Source: Calothrix membranacea FACHB-236
GTDB lineage: Bacteria; Cyanobacteriota; Cyanobacteriia; Cyanobacteriales; Nostocaceae
DNA: 64,000 bases
Direction: 5' to 3'
NCBI RefSeq assembly: GCF_014696315.1
Contig: NZ_JACJPX010000034.1
Span: forward strand, 1-64,000
Shown: positions 1 to 10,083 of the stretch, in pieces
Numbering within the stretch: the stretch's first letter is position 1
Layout: every line of letters begins with the position of its first letter
Notes under the pieces: model-generated
The model's database searches: none
Seen by the model: only the letters and a program-made list of their open reading frames with translations
What the model was told of the DNA's origin: nothing
Position numbers and translations under genes: made by a program

Positions 1-54
1 CGTGCCACACCCGGTTCCCTTATTTTCCGCCTAAACTGTTTTGACTCTACTTTC

Positions 55-3000
55 TTAGTTTCTCACAATAATGGTTGGTTTATTTACGCCGTGCTGTACT
101 AGTTGTGCAATTGTATGGTAATCGTCATCTTTTTCATTAACGACCCAAGGAAAGGCACGTATTTCTTCATCCCGCCATCGCTTTGCTTCCACACTCAAAT
201 ATTCTTCAGGAAAAGCAAGTAATAGTTTTAGTCGATGTTGACGATTATATTGCAAAAAACTGAAGCGTAAATCAGCAGATAATTCGTGTTCAATTGTGTA
301 ATGATTATATGTACGAATTGCCTGTTCAATACGAGCTATTTCTTGAGGTTGAATATGTGGACAAACTGCTAATATTAATTGTTTTGTTTCTTTAGAAGAA
401 TTTCTCATATTTCCTAAATTCAAGCGTCTGGAATCTCCGAGTAAGTAATCCAAAACTGCCTGCGGTTCTTGAATCGCTATCTGTGCTAGCCCACGCGCTA
501 GTATACGGTGGACAAGAAGTGATTCTGATTGTTCATTCTGATTAACAAAAATTAAAAAAGCTTGCTTGTCCTGATTTGCTAATTCTAAAATAGCTGATAA
601 TACCGCTTGTATAATTTCACTTTTATCAAAATCTAGACTGTTAATATAGTCTTCGCTATATCTATTTATAGTCTTTATAGTCGAATTATCTTCGCTTACA
701 ATCCTATTTGTGACATCAGTAAACCAAGACCAAATAGTGTCTAAAAAATATTTGGGATTCGCTTTTGCAAGTGTGTCGATATCGTCAAAATCACTTCCTC
801 CTTCAAGTAAATTTTTAAAGTAATTTATGGGATTGTATTTAGAAGCATGAAGGTATCTTTGTGCACCGCCAGCATCTGCTGGTAACTCTGGTATTGGTTT
901 GTTGCTTTCTGCTATAGCTTGTTCCAGTCTATAATCTAAATGGGCGCGTATAATTATTGGTGCTAGTTGAGGTAAAGTTTCAGCTACCTTGTCTGCAATT
1001 GTGGATACGCTATACATATCCAAATTCCAACGTCGAATAATTTGCTGAGTTTGCCATACCCGCTCTGTATTCCACTGTTGAAACTTGAGTATAATCTGCA
1101 TACTTAATGGGTCGTATGCGCTATCGTTCAACCAATACTCTTCAATCAGATTCCATACATTATCGGTTGCAAAGTTAGTTGCAGCAATTAAAATAGGAAG
1201 GCAATAAGACGCTTCGGTTAGTGGTTTTTCTAACCACTGTCTAAATTCAGGGCGATCGCGTAAAATCCTGAACCAGCCTGGACTACCAATCATCGCGTCT
1301 AAAACTTTTGGTGCTTCTGTTTCTAAGTTAAGCAAGGGAATTAGAAGTTCTGCTTCCATTGGTTCGGGGTTTTGTTGCGAACCTACAAACTCAATTAATA
1401 GGGTGTAAATATGGGTTCGCACGTAAATTAGTTGCAGCGATCGCAAAATATCCAAAGCCCAAAGTTGAATTTTGCTGGGTAAATGGTTTAAGTTCTTAAG
1501 AGCTAACTGGGCTATTTTATTTTTGAGTGGGCAATTATTTACTTCCGCATTTTTCAACAAAATTTGTAGTTGCTGTTGATACTCTTTAGGGGCATTACCG
1601 CGTAGATAATTAAGGCTTCTTAAAAGAATAGGTCTGACAAATAAACCATTTTGACGTTCCAGCACCAAGTCAGCCAAACTCTGAGAACCACTGGCAAAAG
1701 CACGGGCTAGGGTATGGTCGTAATAAGTTTGATGACAAAAACCAAAGGTTGAATTATCCCGATTAAGCATCAAAATGTTTGCTTGCTGAAGTTCTTGTCG
1801 TATTTGTGGACAATCATCAGCGACTGAAGTAGGTAACCATAGCGCCTCTTCATCTTTCATGCGTTGTGCGATTTTTTCTAGAAAGGTAACGTACTTTTGT
1901 GCATTTGGTTGATTAAGAATTTTAGTTTCCCACAATCTATCCAGTAATTTTTGGGAAGAATCAAATACTTCGCCTGGTTGGGCGACTTGAAGGAATATCT
2001 TTAAGTTTTGAGGGTTTTGCAGTAGTTCACGTAAGGGTTCGCCCATCAACTCAGGTAGATGTCCCTCATCTTGCAACACAGGAGAAATTTTTTCCCATGT
2101 TGGTAAACTCAAATATAGTTGCTCAAAACCTTCAAGTCGAGAAAACTGGCTGCCGTGGCGAAATTCAAATTCACGACAAGTGGCTACAATATGGATATTC
2201 TTAGTTCCAGCAAGTGATTGGATGAGATTTAGTAAAACGTTTAATCGCCCTGGCTGTCTATCTAGTAATTCTGAAACAGCATCCAACTGGTCTACAAGCA
2301 ATATTACTCGTTCTTTGTTAGCAACCGACTTAATAGCATATAGTAAATCCGTACTCAAATGTAGTTGATCGTCATGCTTTAATTCTTCAAGACTGTTAAC
2401 TTTATTACCTATATAGTCTGCTTTAATTGCTAGGAGAGCGTAACCTTTATCCACTATGCAATGCCCTAGGGCTGATAATAGTGCTGATTTTCCAATACCA
2501 GGTACGCCAAGAACTATTGTGGTTGAGGAATTTTCTGTATCAATTAGATTTAGTAATTTCTCTATCTCTGGGCGTTCAATTTGCTGTTGTTTTTTACCCA
2601 GTGTCCTTGTCCAGTTGAGTAATCCCTGAGAAGCAGCAAGCAGTTCTTCTCGTAAATTGGTGTGTTCGGTTGCGCTGAGAAAAAACTGTTGGCGATCACG
2701 GCGTGGTAATGCTCCAAGACTACCAAGAGGAGGTTTTTGAATCCAAGGTTGGTTTGTGAGGCGACGAAGTAATTTCTCATAGTCCTCTACAATTTCAAGG
2801 TTATAAATGCTAAAACCAGCCAAAACTGTAGGAATATAGCTTAAATCTTGAGAAAAAAAGACGATAGGGATATATTTTGTATTTTTACCTTGAGCCTCAT
2901 AGAGATGTTGGGTAACAATTGCTCCTTCCCAAGCAACGCTTTTACCTGTGCCAATTTCCTCTTGACCTCTAAAGCGTCGATTATATTGCTCGGTACAGAT

Positions 3001-3207
3001 TATCAAGACAAAGTTAGCCACTTCAATTTCATCATTCGCCCAACGGGGCCATCCTTGAGATGGTGATTCTTCGTACTGGTCTATGTTGCAATCAATTCCA
3101 TCTTCTCGCAATTGGTTCGCCAATCGTAAAACTTGGTCTTTATGTTCCGGCGAGTCATAGCTGTAGCTGATGAATACTTTGAGTGAGGTATAACCAGGAT
3201 TAAGCAT
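55..3207 (-). CDS. SEFIR-domain STAND-type ATPase (large)
   Basis: 1050 aa. Residues 8-130 form a SEFIR (TIR-like) domain: the strand VFISYSYDS, the IDQYEESP and GWPRW motifs, then LIICTEQYNRRF. A P-loop follows (GVPGIGKS, 234-241) with a Walker-B-like strand VILLVDQLD (301-309), so this is a signal-transduction ATPase. The roughly 700-residue C-terminal part is helical, has no clear repeat and is probably the sensor. SEFIR domains act by homotypic contact or, in TIR relatives, by NAD cleavage; which applies here cannot be read from the sequence. It is the last gene of a four-gene operon, 21 nt after the DUF218 gene. A phage-sensing STAND role is inferred from family and context. Confidence 0.85.
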   Translation of the reverse strand: MLNPGYTSLKVFISYSYDSPEHKDQVLRLANQLREDGIDCNIDQYEESPSQGWPRWANDEIEVANFVLIICTEQYNRRFRGQEEIGTGKSVAWEGAIVTQHLYEAQGKNTKYIPIVFFSQDLSYIPTVLAGFSIYNLEIVEDYEKLLRRLTNQPWIQKPPLGSLGALPRRDRQQFFLSATEHTNLREELLAASQGLLNWTRTLGKKQQQIERPEIEKLLNLIDTENSSTTIVLGVPGIGKSALLSALGHCIVDKGYALLAIKADYIGNKVNSLEELKHDDQLHLSTDLLYAIKSVANKERVILLVDQLDAVSELLDRQPGRLNVLLNLIQSLAGTKNIHIVATCREFEFRHGSQFSRLEGFEQLYLSLPTWEKISPVLQDEGHLPELMGEPLRELLQNPQNLKIFLQVAQPGEVFDSSQKLLDRLWETKILNQPNAQKYVTFLEKIAQRMKDEEALWLPTSVADDCPQIRQELQQANILMLNRDNSTFGFCHQTYYDHTLARAFASGSQSLADLVLERQNGLFVRPILLRSLNYLRGNAPKEYQQQLQILLKNAEVNNCPLKNKIAQLALKNLNHLPSKIQLWALDILRSLQLIYVRTHIYTLLIEFVGSQQNPEPMEAELLIPLLNLETEAPKVLDAMIGSPGWFRILRDRPEFRQWLEKPLTEASYCLPILIAATNFATDNVWNLIEEYWLNDSAYDPLSMQIILKFQQWNTERVWQTQQIIRRWNLDMYSVSTIADKVAETLPQLAPIIIRAHLDYRLEQAIAESNKPIPELPADAGGAQRYLHASKYNPINYFKNLLEGGSDFDDIDTLAKANPKYFLDTIWSWFTDVTNRIVSEDNSTIKTINRYSEDYINSLDFDKSEIIQAVLSAILELANQDKQAFLIFVNQNEQSESLLVHRILARGLAQIAIQEPQAVLDYLLGDSRRLNLGNMRNSSKETKQLILAVCPHIQPQEIARIEQAIRTYNHYTIEHELSADLRFSFLQYNRQHRLKLLLAFPEEYLSVEAKRWRDEEIRAFPWVVNEKDDDYHTIAQLVQHGVNKPTIIVRN

Positions 3208-3228
3208 TGATTGGCAAATCCATAAAAA

Positions 3229-3765
3229 TTACTTGCTTTGTTTATAGCTATCCATCAATTCATTCCATTTTTGACGGCTAGTTATAATCATTTTTTCCAA
3301 TTCTGGAAATATAACACCTAAAGCTTGAATTATAGTCGATGGTATTTGCATACAATAAATCAGCAAATTTTCCTTACGTTGAAAGTAAATAGTTTCAAAT
3401 GAATAATTGTTAAAAATAATTTTTGAGAGACAAAAAACTTTAAATATTCTCACAGCGTCACAAAAAATATATAGTTTCTCTATTTTTTTATCAAAACTAT
3501 TAATAATTTTTTGAGAATACAGTAGGTTATGTAATGTGGTAATAGATTCTTCCTCCAACACAATTTCTAAATCTAGATTTAGACCTACAAGTATTTGATG
3601 CATTAAACTGGCTTCCGAAATTTTAGAAGATTTTTGAGTTATACCTCCAGTAAGTATTAATTTATTTATATTATTATTTATTGAAAACTCTAAAACAGAG
3701 TTTAAATATCCTTCTATATCGTTATTTAAATCAGTACCATATCCACAAACAATTCCTAATTTCAT
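3229..3765 (-). CDS. DUF218 / YdcF-SanA-ElyC-like protein
   Basis: 178 aa. The fingerprint of the DUF218 fold is visible: an N-terminal strand followed by GYGTD, then LILTGG (about residues 36-41), an SEASLM segment and an EEESITTLHNL segment, matching the family pattern SGG...SEA..M...E..S.tT..N. Many relatives carry an N-terminal membrane helix and act in the cell envelope; this one has none and looks cytosolic. It lies 9 nt after the TPR gene and 21 nt before the large SEFIR ATPase, so it is co-transcribed with them. Substrate unknown. Its place between two SEFIR ATPase genes suggests an accessory or nucleotide-handling role, which is inference only. The gene is AT-rich relative to its neighbours. 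Confidence 0.7.
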   Translation of the reverse strand: MKLGIVCGYGTDLNNDIEGYLNSVLEFSINNNINKLILTGGITQKSSKISEASLMHQILVGLNLDLEIVLEEESITTLHNLLYSQKIINSFDKKIEKLYIFCDAVRIFKVFCLSKIIFNNYSFETIYFQRKENLLIYCMQIPSTIIQALGVIFPELEKMIITSRQKWNELMDSYKQSK

Positions 3766-3774
3766 GTTACTTTT

Positions 3775-5082
3775 TTACATGGCTCCTCTTCTTTTGCCCA
3801 TAGTCCAACCAAAAGATAGTTTAATCATTCTACGAACTCTTGTCATATTTAAAACGCCAAGTTTGTAATACAGGTAAAAACCTCTAAATAGATAGTAAAC
3901 TGCTTTAATAAATCTTCGCTGATGCCATGAAGCCAGCGCTAAATCTAGAACACAACTAGCAGTACCGTGAAGATTACCAAGAGATTGCCTAATGTTCAAT
4001 GCTATTTTAAAATTACTTTCGGCATTCTTAAATCTACTCATAGCTAAGTCGATTAATCCTAATTGTTCATAACAGTCAGATTCTCCCCACTGATTTTTAA
4101 ACTTTTTATGTCCTACAAGCGAATTTATACACAACTCTTCTGCTAAATCAGGTTGTCCTTTATTTAGGTAAACATAAGCTAAATGATGATTAATCCAAAA
4201 AGTTTGACTTTCTATTTCAACTAATTTTGCTATCTCCTTTGCTTTTTCTAGATAATAAAGTGCTTGTTCATATTCACCCATTTTCCTCATGATGATTCCT
4301 AAATGAGCCGAGGGATGGGTTAGCCTATGGGATAAATCCAATTCTGTCCTGATATTTATTACATTTTTATAGAGTTGAATTGCTTCTTGAAAATGACTTG
4401 AGTTCATTTCATAAAAGGCTAGATTCTCCCAAATATCAGTTTTCAATTCTTGAATCTTTTCATTTAATATAAATTTTTCATTATCCTCTATTTTAATTAA
4501 GGCGTACCGGAGATTTTTAATACCTTCTTGATATAATCCTGAGTTGACTTGGCGTATTCCAAGATAAGTAAGAGATTCTAGATTAATTTGTGTATCTTTT
4601 TCTGTATTATGCAATAATTCTTCAAATAATTTTTGAGAATCTTGCAACTTATCAGTCAGAGCCGACATAGCTCTTGCCTTTTGCATTTTGATAAAAGTCA
4701 GATCGTGCGCTGAATCTTCTAAAGAATTGATAATATCTTCAGTGATTGCTAATAACTCTCTAGAAAGTTCTCTAAAAAGTAAGTATTCATACAAAGGTAG
4801 TGAAATATTGAGTGTTGAGGGATTAACAGGAAGAGCTTTACGGAAAACATGCTGTATAGTTATCCATTCCTTCAATTCACTAAGATGATGCAAAACTTCT
4901 ATATAACCTCGTACCTGCTCTAACGTTGAGCTATGAGGTTGAGTTTTATATTTTGTTAGCCAGTTAATGACAGCCTGATAACAGGCACGTTTCCAGGCTG
5001 GTTTTATAAACTTAATTGTAGAAGGGTCAATACCAAACTCAGCTAAAACTGATTTATCTGTTTCTCTAGAAGCATTGATCAT
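3775..5082 (-). CDS. TPR protein coupled to SEFIR/NB-ARC ATPase
   Basis: 435 aa, almost wholly tetratricopeptide-like helical hairpins. Recognisable TPR cores include EALQLYK-type and YEQALYYLEKAKEIA units and a C-terminal FKNAESNFKIALNIRQSLGN unit. The ATG overlaps the TGA of the upstream SEFIR/NB-ARC gene (ATGA, 5079-5082), so the two are translationally coupled. In many cyanobacterial STAND proteins SEFIR, NB-ARC and TPR parts are one polypeptide; here the sensor-like TPR half appears to be a separate protein. The last 35 residues are basic (RVRRMIKLS, MGKRRG). Likely role: ligand or partner recognition for the ATPase. The family assignment is firm, the function inferred. Confidence 0.8.
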   Translation of the reverse strand: MINASRETDKSVLAEFGIDPSTIKFIKPAWKRACYQAVINWLTKYKTQPHSSTLEQVRGYIEVLHHLSELKEWITIQHVFRKALPVNPSTLNISLPLYEYLLFRELSRELLAITEDIINSLEDSAHDLTFIKMQKARAMSALTDKLQDSQKLFEELLHNTEKDTQINLESLTYLGIRQVNSGLYQEGIKNLRYALIKIEDNEKFILNEKIQELKTDIWENLAFYEMNSSHFQEAIQLYKNVINIRTELDLSHRLTHPSAHLGIIMRKMGEYEQALYYLEKAKEIAKLVEIESQTFWINHHLAYVYLNKGQPDLAEELCINSLVGHKKFKNQWGESDCYEQLGLIDLAMSRFKNAESNFKIALNIRQSLGNLHGTASCVLDLALASWHQRRFIKAVYYLFRGFYLYYKLGVLNMTRVRRMIKLSFGWTMGKRRGAM

Positions 5083-6800
5083 GGTTCATCTAACATTTTC
5101 AAATGGTCAAGTGATACGCTACGAACTAAATTATGTTGCCGAAGTAAACATTGATTTGTGTTGTCAGTTAATTCTTCAACCAAATAGCGATCACGCAAAG
5201 TATCCAGAGCTACTATCTGCTCATCCTCATTTCTATCCCAATATTCAAGATGACTCAACCAAAACTCTTCTGAAACTGGGCAACGGTAAACAGAAGCTTC
5301 ACAAAGTAATATATAAGCATATTTGGCTTCTTCCTTCAGACGAATAAAAGCTTTTTCTAAACGAGAACGCACATTTCTTCGCAAGGCACGAGTAAAGCGA
5401 TCCAGTTTCCAGTTATCTTCACTAGATATTTTTCTTTCTTGGGCTTCGGCGATCGCTTTTTCAACCTCCTCTACCTCGTTTGCATATTTATTCCAGTAAG
5501 CAAGGACATTGCCATCAAAAGGTTTATTTTTGATTTCTCCAGCAACAATCCGCAGTGCCAGAGGATGTCCTTCATAAGCAGCCCCAATTCTTTCTAGGTA
5601 TTGTCTACCTATAGCTGCTCGGCTTACGTCCAAGCCAGTCTTAGCAAATAAATCTAAACGCTCAGACATATCTAGCCCACTTAACAATTGAGAGTGCCAA
5701 AAATTACGACAACGAGTGCCAGCTTCCTCTATTTGTTTAGGTAAATCTTGAGAAGTTAAGATAATGCAGCTCAGACAAGATTCTATCTTCAGAAAAGCGT
5801 TAAAAAACTTCACCCACCATTCATCCTTAAAATCACTCCAGCCTTCTTCCTCATTCCCCTGCAAAATTTTCTCCAGAGAATCCATCTGCACTAAATAACA
5901 ATTCTCGCTTAAGTATTTCACTAACCGATTTAATAATCGTTGCGTATCTTTTCGGTCATCTGGCGTAATTAACTCGCCCCATTTCTCTAACCAACGCACT
6001 GCAACACTGCTAAAATCAGCAGCTTGTTCATCGTTGTCAAAATTCTCCTGATGAAAGCGACTCCAGTCTCCATCAAACCAGTCTTGCAATTCTACAGCTA
6101 ACCGTTCAGCAAGTGCTGTTTTACCAATGCCTGCGATCCCAACGAAAATCAGCAAGCGACAGGATGCTTGGACGCGATCGCTCAACTCTTTAATCAACCT
6201 TTCCCTACCAACCCAAGCTTCGTCATAAGCAAAAAAGCTGCGGGTTTTGGAAAAAGTTTGTTTGCGATCGCGTACTGGTAATGGTGGTAATACACGCGGC
6301 GCAAGTTCTACCTTTTCACCAAGTGGCGGTTTTGGGTTCAAGGGTTGATTGGTGAGGCGACGGTAGAAGGCTTGATATCCCTCTTCGGTATACAAATCGT
6401 ACCGACTAAACCCGCGAACCATAATCGGAATAAAATTTCCGTCCTTAGAAGAAAATACAACAGGGACAAACTTTGTGCTTTTGACATGAGAATCGTAAAG
6501 CTCCTGAGAAATAATAGCTCCTTCCCAAGTAACTCCTCGTCCTATACCTGGTTCTTCTCGGCCTCTAAATCGGCGATCGTACTGCTCAGTACAAACTACA
6601 ACTACCAAATCAGCCCATTCCAGTTGATTCATCATCCACCGGGGCCACCCCTCAGCAGGCGACTCTTCGTACTGATCAATGTTACAGTCCACACCTTCAG
6701 CTCGCAAACGGTTAGCAAGGGTTAAAATTCGCTCTTTATGTTCCTGAGAGTCATGGCTATAGCTAATGAAAACTTTTGGGGCATCAGAACCAAAATTCAT
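5079..6800 (-). CDS. SEFIR / NB-ARC ATPase
   Basis: 573 aa. An N-terminal SEFIR domain (residues 8-135: VFISYSHDS, IDQYEESP, GWPRWM, VVVVCTEQYDRRF) is closely similar to that of the protein at 55-3207. After a proline-rich linker comes an NB-ARC-type ATPase with P-loop GIAGIGKT (221-228), an internal ILTSQD sensor-like strand near 340 and a GHPLALRIVAGEI segment typical of the NB-ARC winged-helix side. The protein stops at MLDEP, just where TPRs would be expected to begin, and the TPR gene starts in the overlap. It is the first gene of the operon; 86 nt of AT-rich sequence separate it from the helicase gene upstream. Probable role: nucleotide-driven oligomerisation that brings SEFIR domains together. 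Confidence 0.87.
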   Translation of the reverse strand: MNFGSDAPKVFISYSHDSQEHKERILTLANRLRAEGVDCNIDQYEESPAEGWPRWMMNQLEWADLVVVVCTEQYDRRFRGREEPGIGRGVTWEGAIISQELYDSHVKSTKFVPVVFSSKDGNFIPIMVRGFSRYDLYTEEGYQAFYRRLTNQPLNPKPPLGEKVELAPRVLPPLPVRDRKQTFSKTRSFFAYDEAWVGRERLIKELSDRVQASCRLLIFVGIAGIGKTALAERLAVELQDWFDGDWSRFHQENFDNDEQAADFSSVAVRWLEKWGELITPDDRKDTQRLLNRLVKYLSENCYLVQMDSLEKILQGNEEEGWSDFKDEWWVKFFNAFLKIESCLSCIILTSQDLPKQIEEAGTRCRNFWHSQLLSGLDMSERLDLFAKTGLDVSRAAIGRQYLERIGAAYEGHPLALRIVAGEIKNKPFDGNVLAYWNKYANEVEEVEKAIAEAQERKISSEDNWKLDRFTRALRRNVRSRLEKAFIRLKEEAKYAYILLCEASVYRCPVSEEFWLSHLEYWDRNEDEQIVALDTLRDRYLVEELTDNTNQCLLRQHNLVRSVSLDHLKMLDEP

Positions 6801-6886
6801 GACTTTATTTGCTTAGGTAGAAGAATAGTCAGAAGAAAACAATTTTTTTATGTAGTTCATTATACTTATAATTCAATGCTTGATTG

Positions 6887-9800
6887 TCAAATCAAAACTA
6901 ATTTAAGCAGTTCTTCAAACAAGGGTTCGCCAAAATTCATTAATCGTAGAGAAGGCATTTCATCAAAAACTTTAGGGTAAAAAGTAACTGTGTAATTCTG
7001 TCCTTTATAAGTCAGTTGCCAAATACTCTCAGCCCTTAACTCAAACTGCACACCATTAGCTTTTAAAATTGCTGAGGATGTGAATAACTGCTCAATCATG
7101 TCTGGCGTAAAGGGAGTAGAAGTAATTGGTTTTTGAATCTCTGCTAAATCGGCATCCAAATCCATTGCTACCATTTCCTCAATTGCTAGACGAGGCGGTG
7201 GGGTATCTAATACAGAATCGAATTCAGACATTAAAACATCTTCTTCCTCCGGATCTGCACTCATAGCCGCTTGTTCAATAAACGTAGGGACTTGCGCCAG
7301 AATCGGTTGAAGATTGCCAACAACAGTGGCAAAAGCATTAATGCGATCGCGTAATTTTTTATAAACCTTCGCTTCTACCGTGCCATCATAGTAAAAGTTG
7401 TGGATTCGCACAGTAGAATACCTTTGTCCAATGCGATCAATTCTGCCAATACGCTGTTCTACCCGCATGGGATTCCAAGGCATATCGTAATTAATCAACA
7501 CACCGCAATTTTGTAAGTTCAAACCCTCGGAAGCAGATTCTGTACACAGAAGAATTTTGATTTCATCTTGGTGGAATCGGCGTTTAATTTCTTCCTTGGG
7601 AACTATGCACCACTCCCCATTCTGGTACAGTTCCCCACCGCGCCCAGAATAGCAAGCCACTTGGCTACCGTACAACTCCTGCAAAGTATCCCGCAGATAG
7701 TCCATTGTATCGGTGTATTGGGTGAAAACAATCGCACTTTCCCGTTCAGTTAATTCTTGACGCAAAATTTGAATAAAGCAAGAAAGCTTGGTATCTTCCC
7801 CAGTATTTTCAAACTGGCGTAATAAATCTTCGAGATATTGAACTTCCTGGGGGTCTACTGGTTCAAAGAAAGATTCCAGCCCAGCAATTACTGTATCTTC
7901 CGCATCGTCTATATCTGCTAAATCATCGTCACTTAAAACGCTTCCTTGTTGAGTTAACAGGTAGTCTAAACGGCGTTGCAGAGATGATTTAATGGCATAA
8001 AATGAACTGGTCAAACGTTTGCGGTAAAGCGTCATTAAAAAACCCAAACAGGAACGCTTATCTTTTTGAGCTAGTCGATAAAAGTGACGCACATAATCAC
8101 TGACAGCTACATAAAGCGGTACTTCCCGTTGTGGTTCTAAAGTAATGGCGTTGTCCTGTACAACTCTAGTGGGAATATCTCGTTCTAGCAGTCCCCGGCG
8201 GTAGTATTGTCGTAAAGTGTCGCGGGTGTGGCGAAACATCAAGTCTTTTAGGGGCGTGTTCACTGTCAAGTATTGGCGCGAAGTGGTCATAAATTCTTCA
8301 TCTGCCAATAGTTGTTTATGATTAGAAATTTTCTTACCCCGTTGCCAAGTATCTTGCATTTTATAAGCCAGAATGCGATCGCTCTTGCTCAAAAACTGCT
8401 CTAATCTAGAGCAAGGTTGTCCGCCCTTTTGAAAATAATCACTGGACATGACTTGCCAAAAATTCATTACTTCCTGCTTGACAGCACCTTGTAGGGACGC
8501 GAAATAATAGCAAAAGTTATCGCCGTAACTCCAATGTCCCTGCAATCCCAGCAGGTTTAACAAATCGAAAACTTCTATGGCATCAATTTGCATAGGAGTT
8601 GCTGAGAGGAGAACCAGAGATTTAGTTTTCTCCTTCAACTGTGCCATTAACTCTAACAGGCGATTGGGCGTGTCTTTGCGGTCTTGGGGACTTTTGCGTC
8701 TTGCATGGTGCGCTTCATCTAACACCACTAAATCCCAAGGTTCTGCTTCTAATAGCTGGCGCATTCTCTCAGTTCGGCGTACCAAATGAGAAGAAGCAAG
8801 GATTAAGTCTTGGGTATTCCAAGGGTTAGCTGCTGCTGGGATAGTGCGTTTGTAAGGGTCTTTAAATTCTGTGGATGTGTAACTCCAAAAATGCAGATTG
8901 AATTTTTCTCGCAGTTCTTCTTGCCATTGGGGTTGAACGCTAGCAGGTGCTAATACTAATACCCGCTTCACTTTTTTGGACAACAGCAGATAGCGCAGAA
9001 TTAAACCAGTCTCAATTGTCTTACCTAAACCAACTTCGTCAGCAATGAGAAAACTTTGGGGAAAATTTTGAGCAACGCGACGCAGTATTTTAATTTGGTG
9101 TGGCCAAGGTTGAATAGGAATTGATTTTAAACAAAAATCTAAGCAGCCGGGATGTTCATGAATATTGGCAAGTTGAGTAAATGCCAACCGTTCTTTTTCT
9201 CTATCTTCTGTAGAGATAGTTGATGGTTCTGGTTTGAATTCCCGTTTTGGTTCTGGTTGTACTTCTTGGTCAGTTAATTCTCTTTTTGTTAGGGGTCTAG
9301 AGTCAAATTCTGCCTGGGCATTCCAGTTAGGTTTAGTAGCAGGGGCGTAACGTAACAGCTTTTTCTGTACAGCTTCTGGAACATCAAATACTCGCACGTT
9401 AGGCGATACGTCATACCAAAGTTGCTCAAACCTAGCTACTTCTTCTTCAACTCTATCTAGTTCCCTTCCTCCTTCCCAAGAACAATAAACGTGAAATGAT
9501 TCTAAATTTCTCTCCCAACCGGCTATCGATTCGTTATTAGAGCCGTTAAATGCCAACTTATCGCCCTTGCTATCAGTAAAAATGCCAACTTTTTCGTGAA
9601 ATATATGCTGTGGATCTAGTTGCTGTGTACTGTCTTCCGGTAATCCATTGTCTTTTAGAGGAATAGCGATTTTAATATCGAGATATTGATTTTGAATTAA
9701 CCAGCTAAGAATTTCAAAATGTTTAAGTTGGGCAAAGTTTTCTGGTGGTTTTAAATCTGCGTCTAGCCGAGATAGCAATGCGTCTCGCAGTTCGTATCCC

Positions 9801-10048
9801 TGTTGAATTGCTTGTAAATCCTGTGGGCTAAACTGACAGCCCATAATTAACCGCATTCGCCCCTCGTTGTGCAACATTGCACCCAAACCACGAGCAACTT
9901 TACTCAAGATAGAACTGCTAAAAAAACCAGCTTTGCGATCGTACTGGATAGCACACTCTAAAGCAGGAATGTAGAAATCAGCAATAGTGTTGTGGGTATT
10001 GCTGGAGTAACTAATTTTCCAAGGATATTCGCGTAAAATTTTCGGCAT
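6887..10048 (-). CDS. PLD nuclease - SNF2 helicase fusion (defence)
   Basis: 1053 aa. Residues 1-215 are a phospholipase-D-like nuclease domain with one HxK motif (H151, K153) followed by G169-S170-x-N172. From about 300 there is an SF2/SNF2 helicase: DEVGLGKT (337-344), DEAH (444-447), LLSAT, and a helicase-C region with ASEGLNLQ and RIGRIDRIGQ. One PLD motif implies action as a dimer. Such fusions occur with DUF1156 methyltransferases and DUF499 ATPases, both encoded downstream in the island on the same strand, so DNA restriction or processing in a phage-defence system is the likely role. It lies 35 nt after a toxin gene. Family call firm; system membership by context. Confidence 0.9.
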   Translation of the reverse strand: MPKILREYPWKISYSSNTHNTIADFYIPALECAIQYDRKAGFFSSSILSKVARGLGAMLHNEGRMRLIMGCQFSPQDLQAIQQGYELRDALLSRLDADLKPPENFAQLKHFEILSWLIQNQYLDIKIAIPLKDNGLPEDSTQQLDPQHIFHEKVGIFTDSKGDKLAFNGSNNESIAGWERNLESFHVYCSWEGGRELDRVEEEVARFEQLWYDVSPNVRVFDVPEAVQKKLLRYAPATKPNWNAQAEFDSRPLTKRELTDQEVQPEPKREFKPEPSTISTEDREKERLAFTQLANIHEHPGCLDFCLKSIPIQPWPHQIKILRRVAQNFPQSFLIADEVGLGKTIETGLILRYLLLSKKVKRVLVLAPASVQPQWQEELREKFNLHFWSYTSTEFKDPYKRTIPAAANPWNTQDLILASSHLVRRTERMRQLLEAEPWDLVVLDEAHHARRKSPQDRKDTPNRLLELMAQLKEKTKSLVLLSATPMQIDAIEVFDLLNLLGLQGHWSYGDNFCYYFASLQGAVKQEVMNFWQVMSSDYFQKGGQPCSRLEQFLSKSDRILAYKMQDTWQRGKKISNHKQLLADEEFMTTSRQYLTVNTPLKDLMFRHTRDTLRQYYRRGLLERDIPTRVVQDNAITLEPQREVPLYVAVSDYVRHFYRLAQKDKRSCLGFLMTLYRKRLTSSFYAIKSSLQRRLDYLLTQQGSVLSDDDLADIDDAEDTVIAGLESFFEPVDPQEVQYLEDLLRQFENTGEDTKLSCFIQILRQELTERESAIVFTQYTDTMDYLRDTLQELYGSQVACYSGRGGELYQNGEWCIVPKEEIKRRFHQDEIKILLCTESASEGLNLQNCGVLINYDMPWNPMRVEQRIGRIDRIGQRYSTVRIHNFYYDGTVEAKVYKKLRDRINAFATVVGNLQPILAQVPTFIEQAAMSADPEEEDVLMSEFDSVLDTPPPRLAIEEMVAMDLDADLAEIQKPITSTPFTPDMIEQLFTSSAILKANGVQFELRAESIWQLTYKGQNYTVTFYPKVFDEMPSLRLMNFGEPLFEELLKLVLI

Positions 10049-10083
10049 ATTATGCGGTTGTTTATATCCTTTGAAAATTAATA

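Noticed and set aside
2180-3066. Plus-strand frames opposite the large SEFIR gene
   Set aside because: They are antisense shadows of a gene with clear SEFIR and P-loop motifs.
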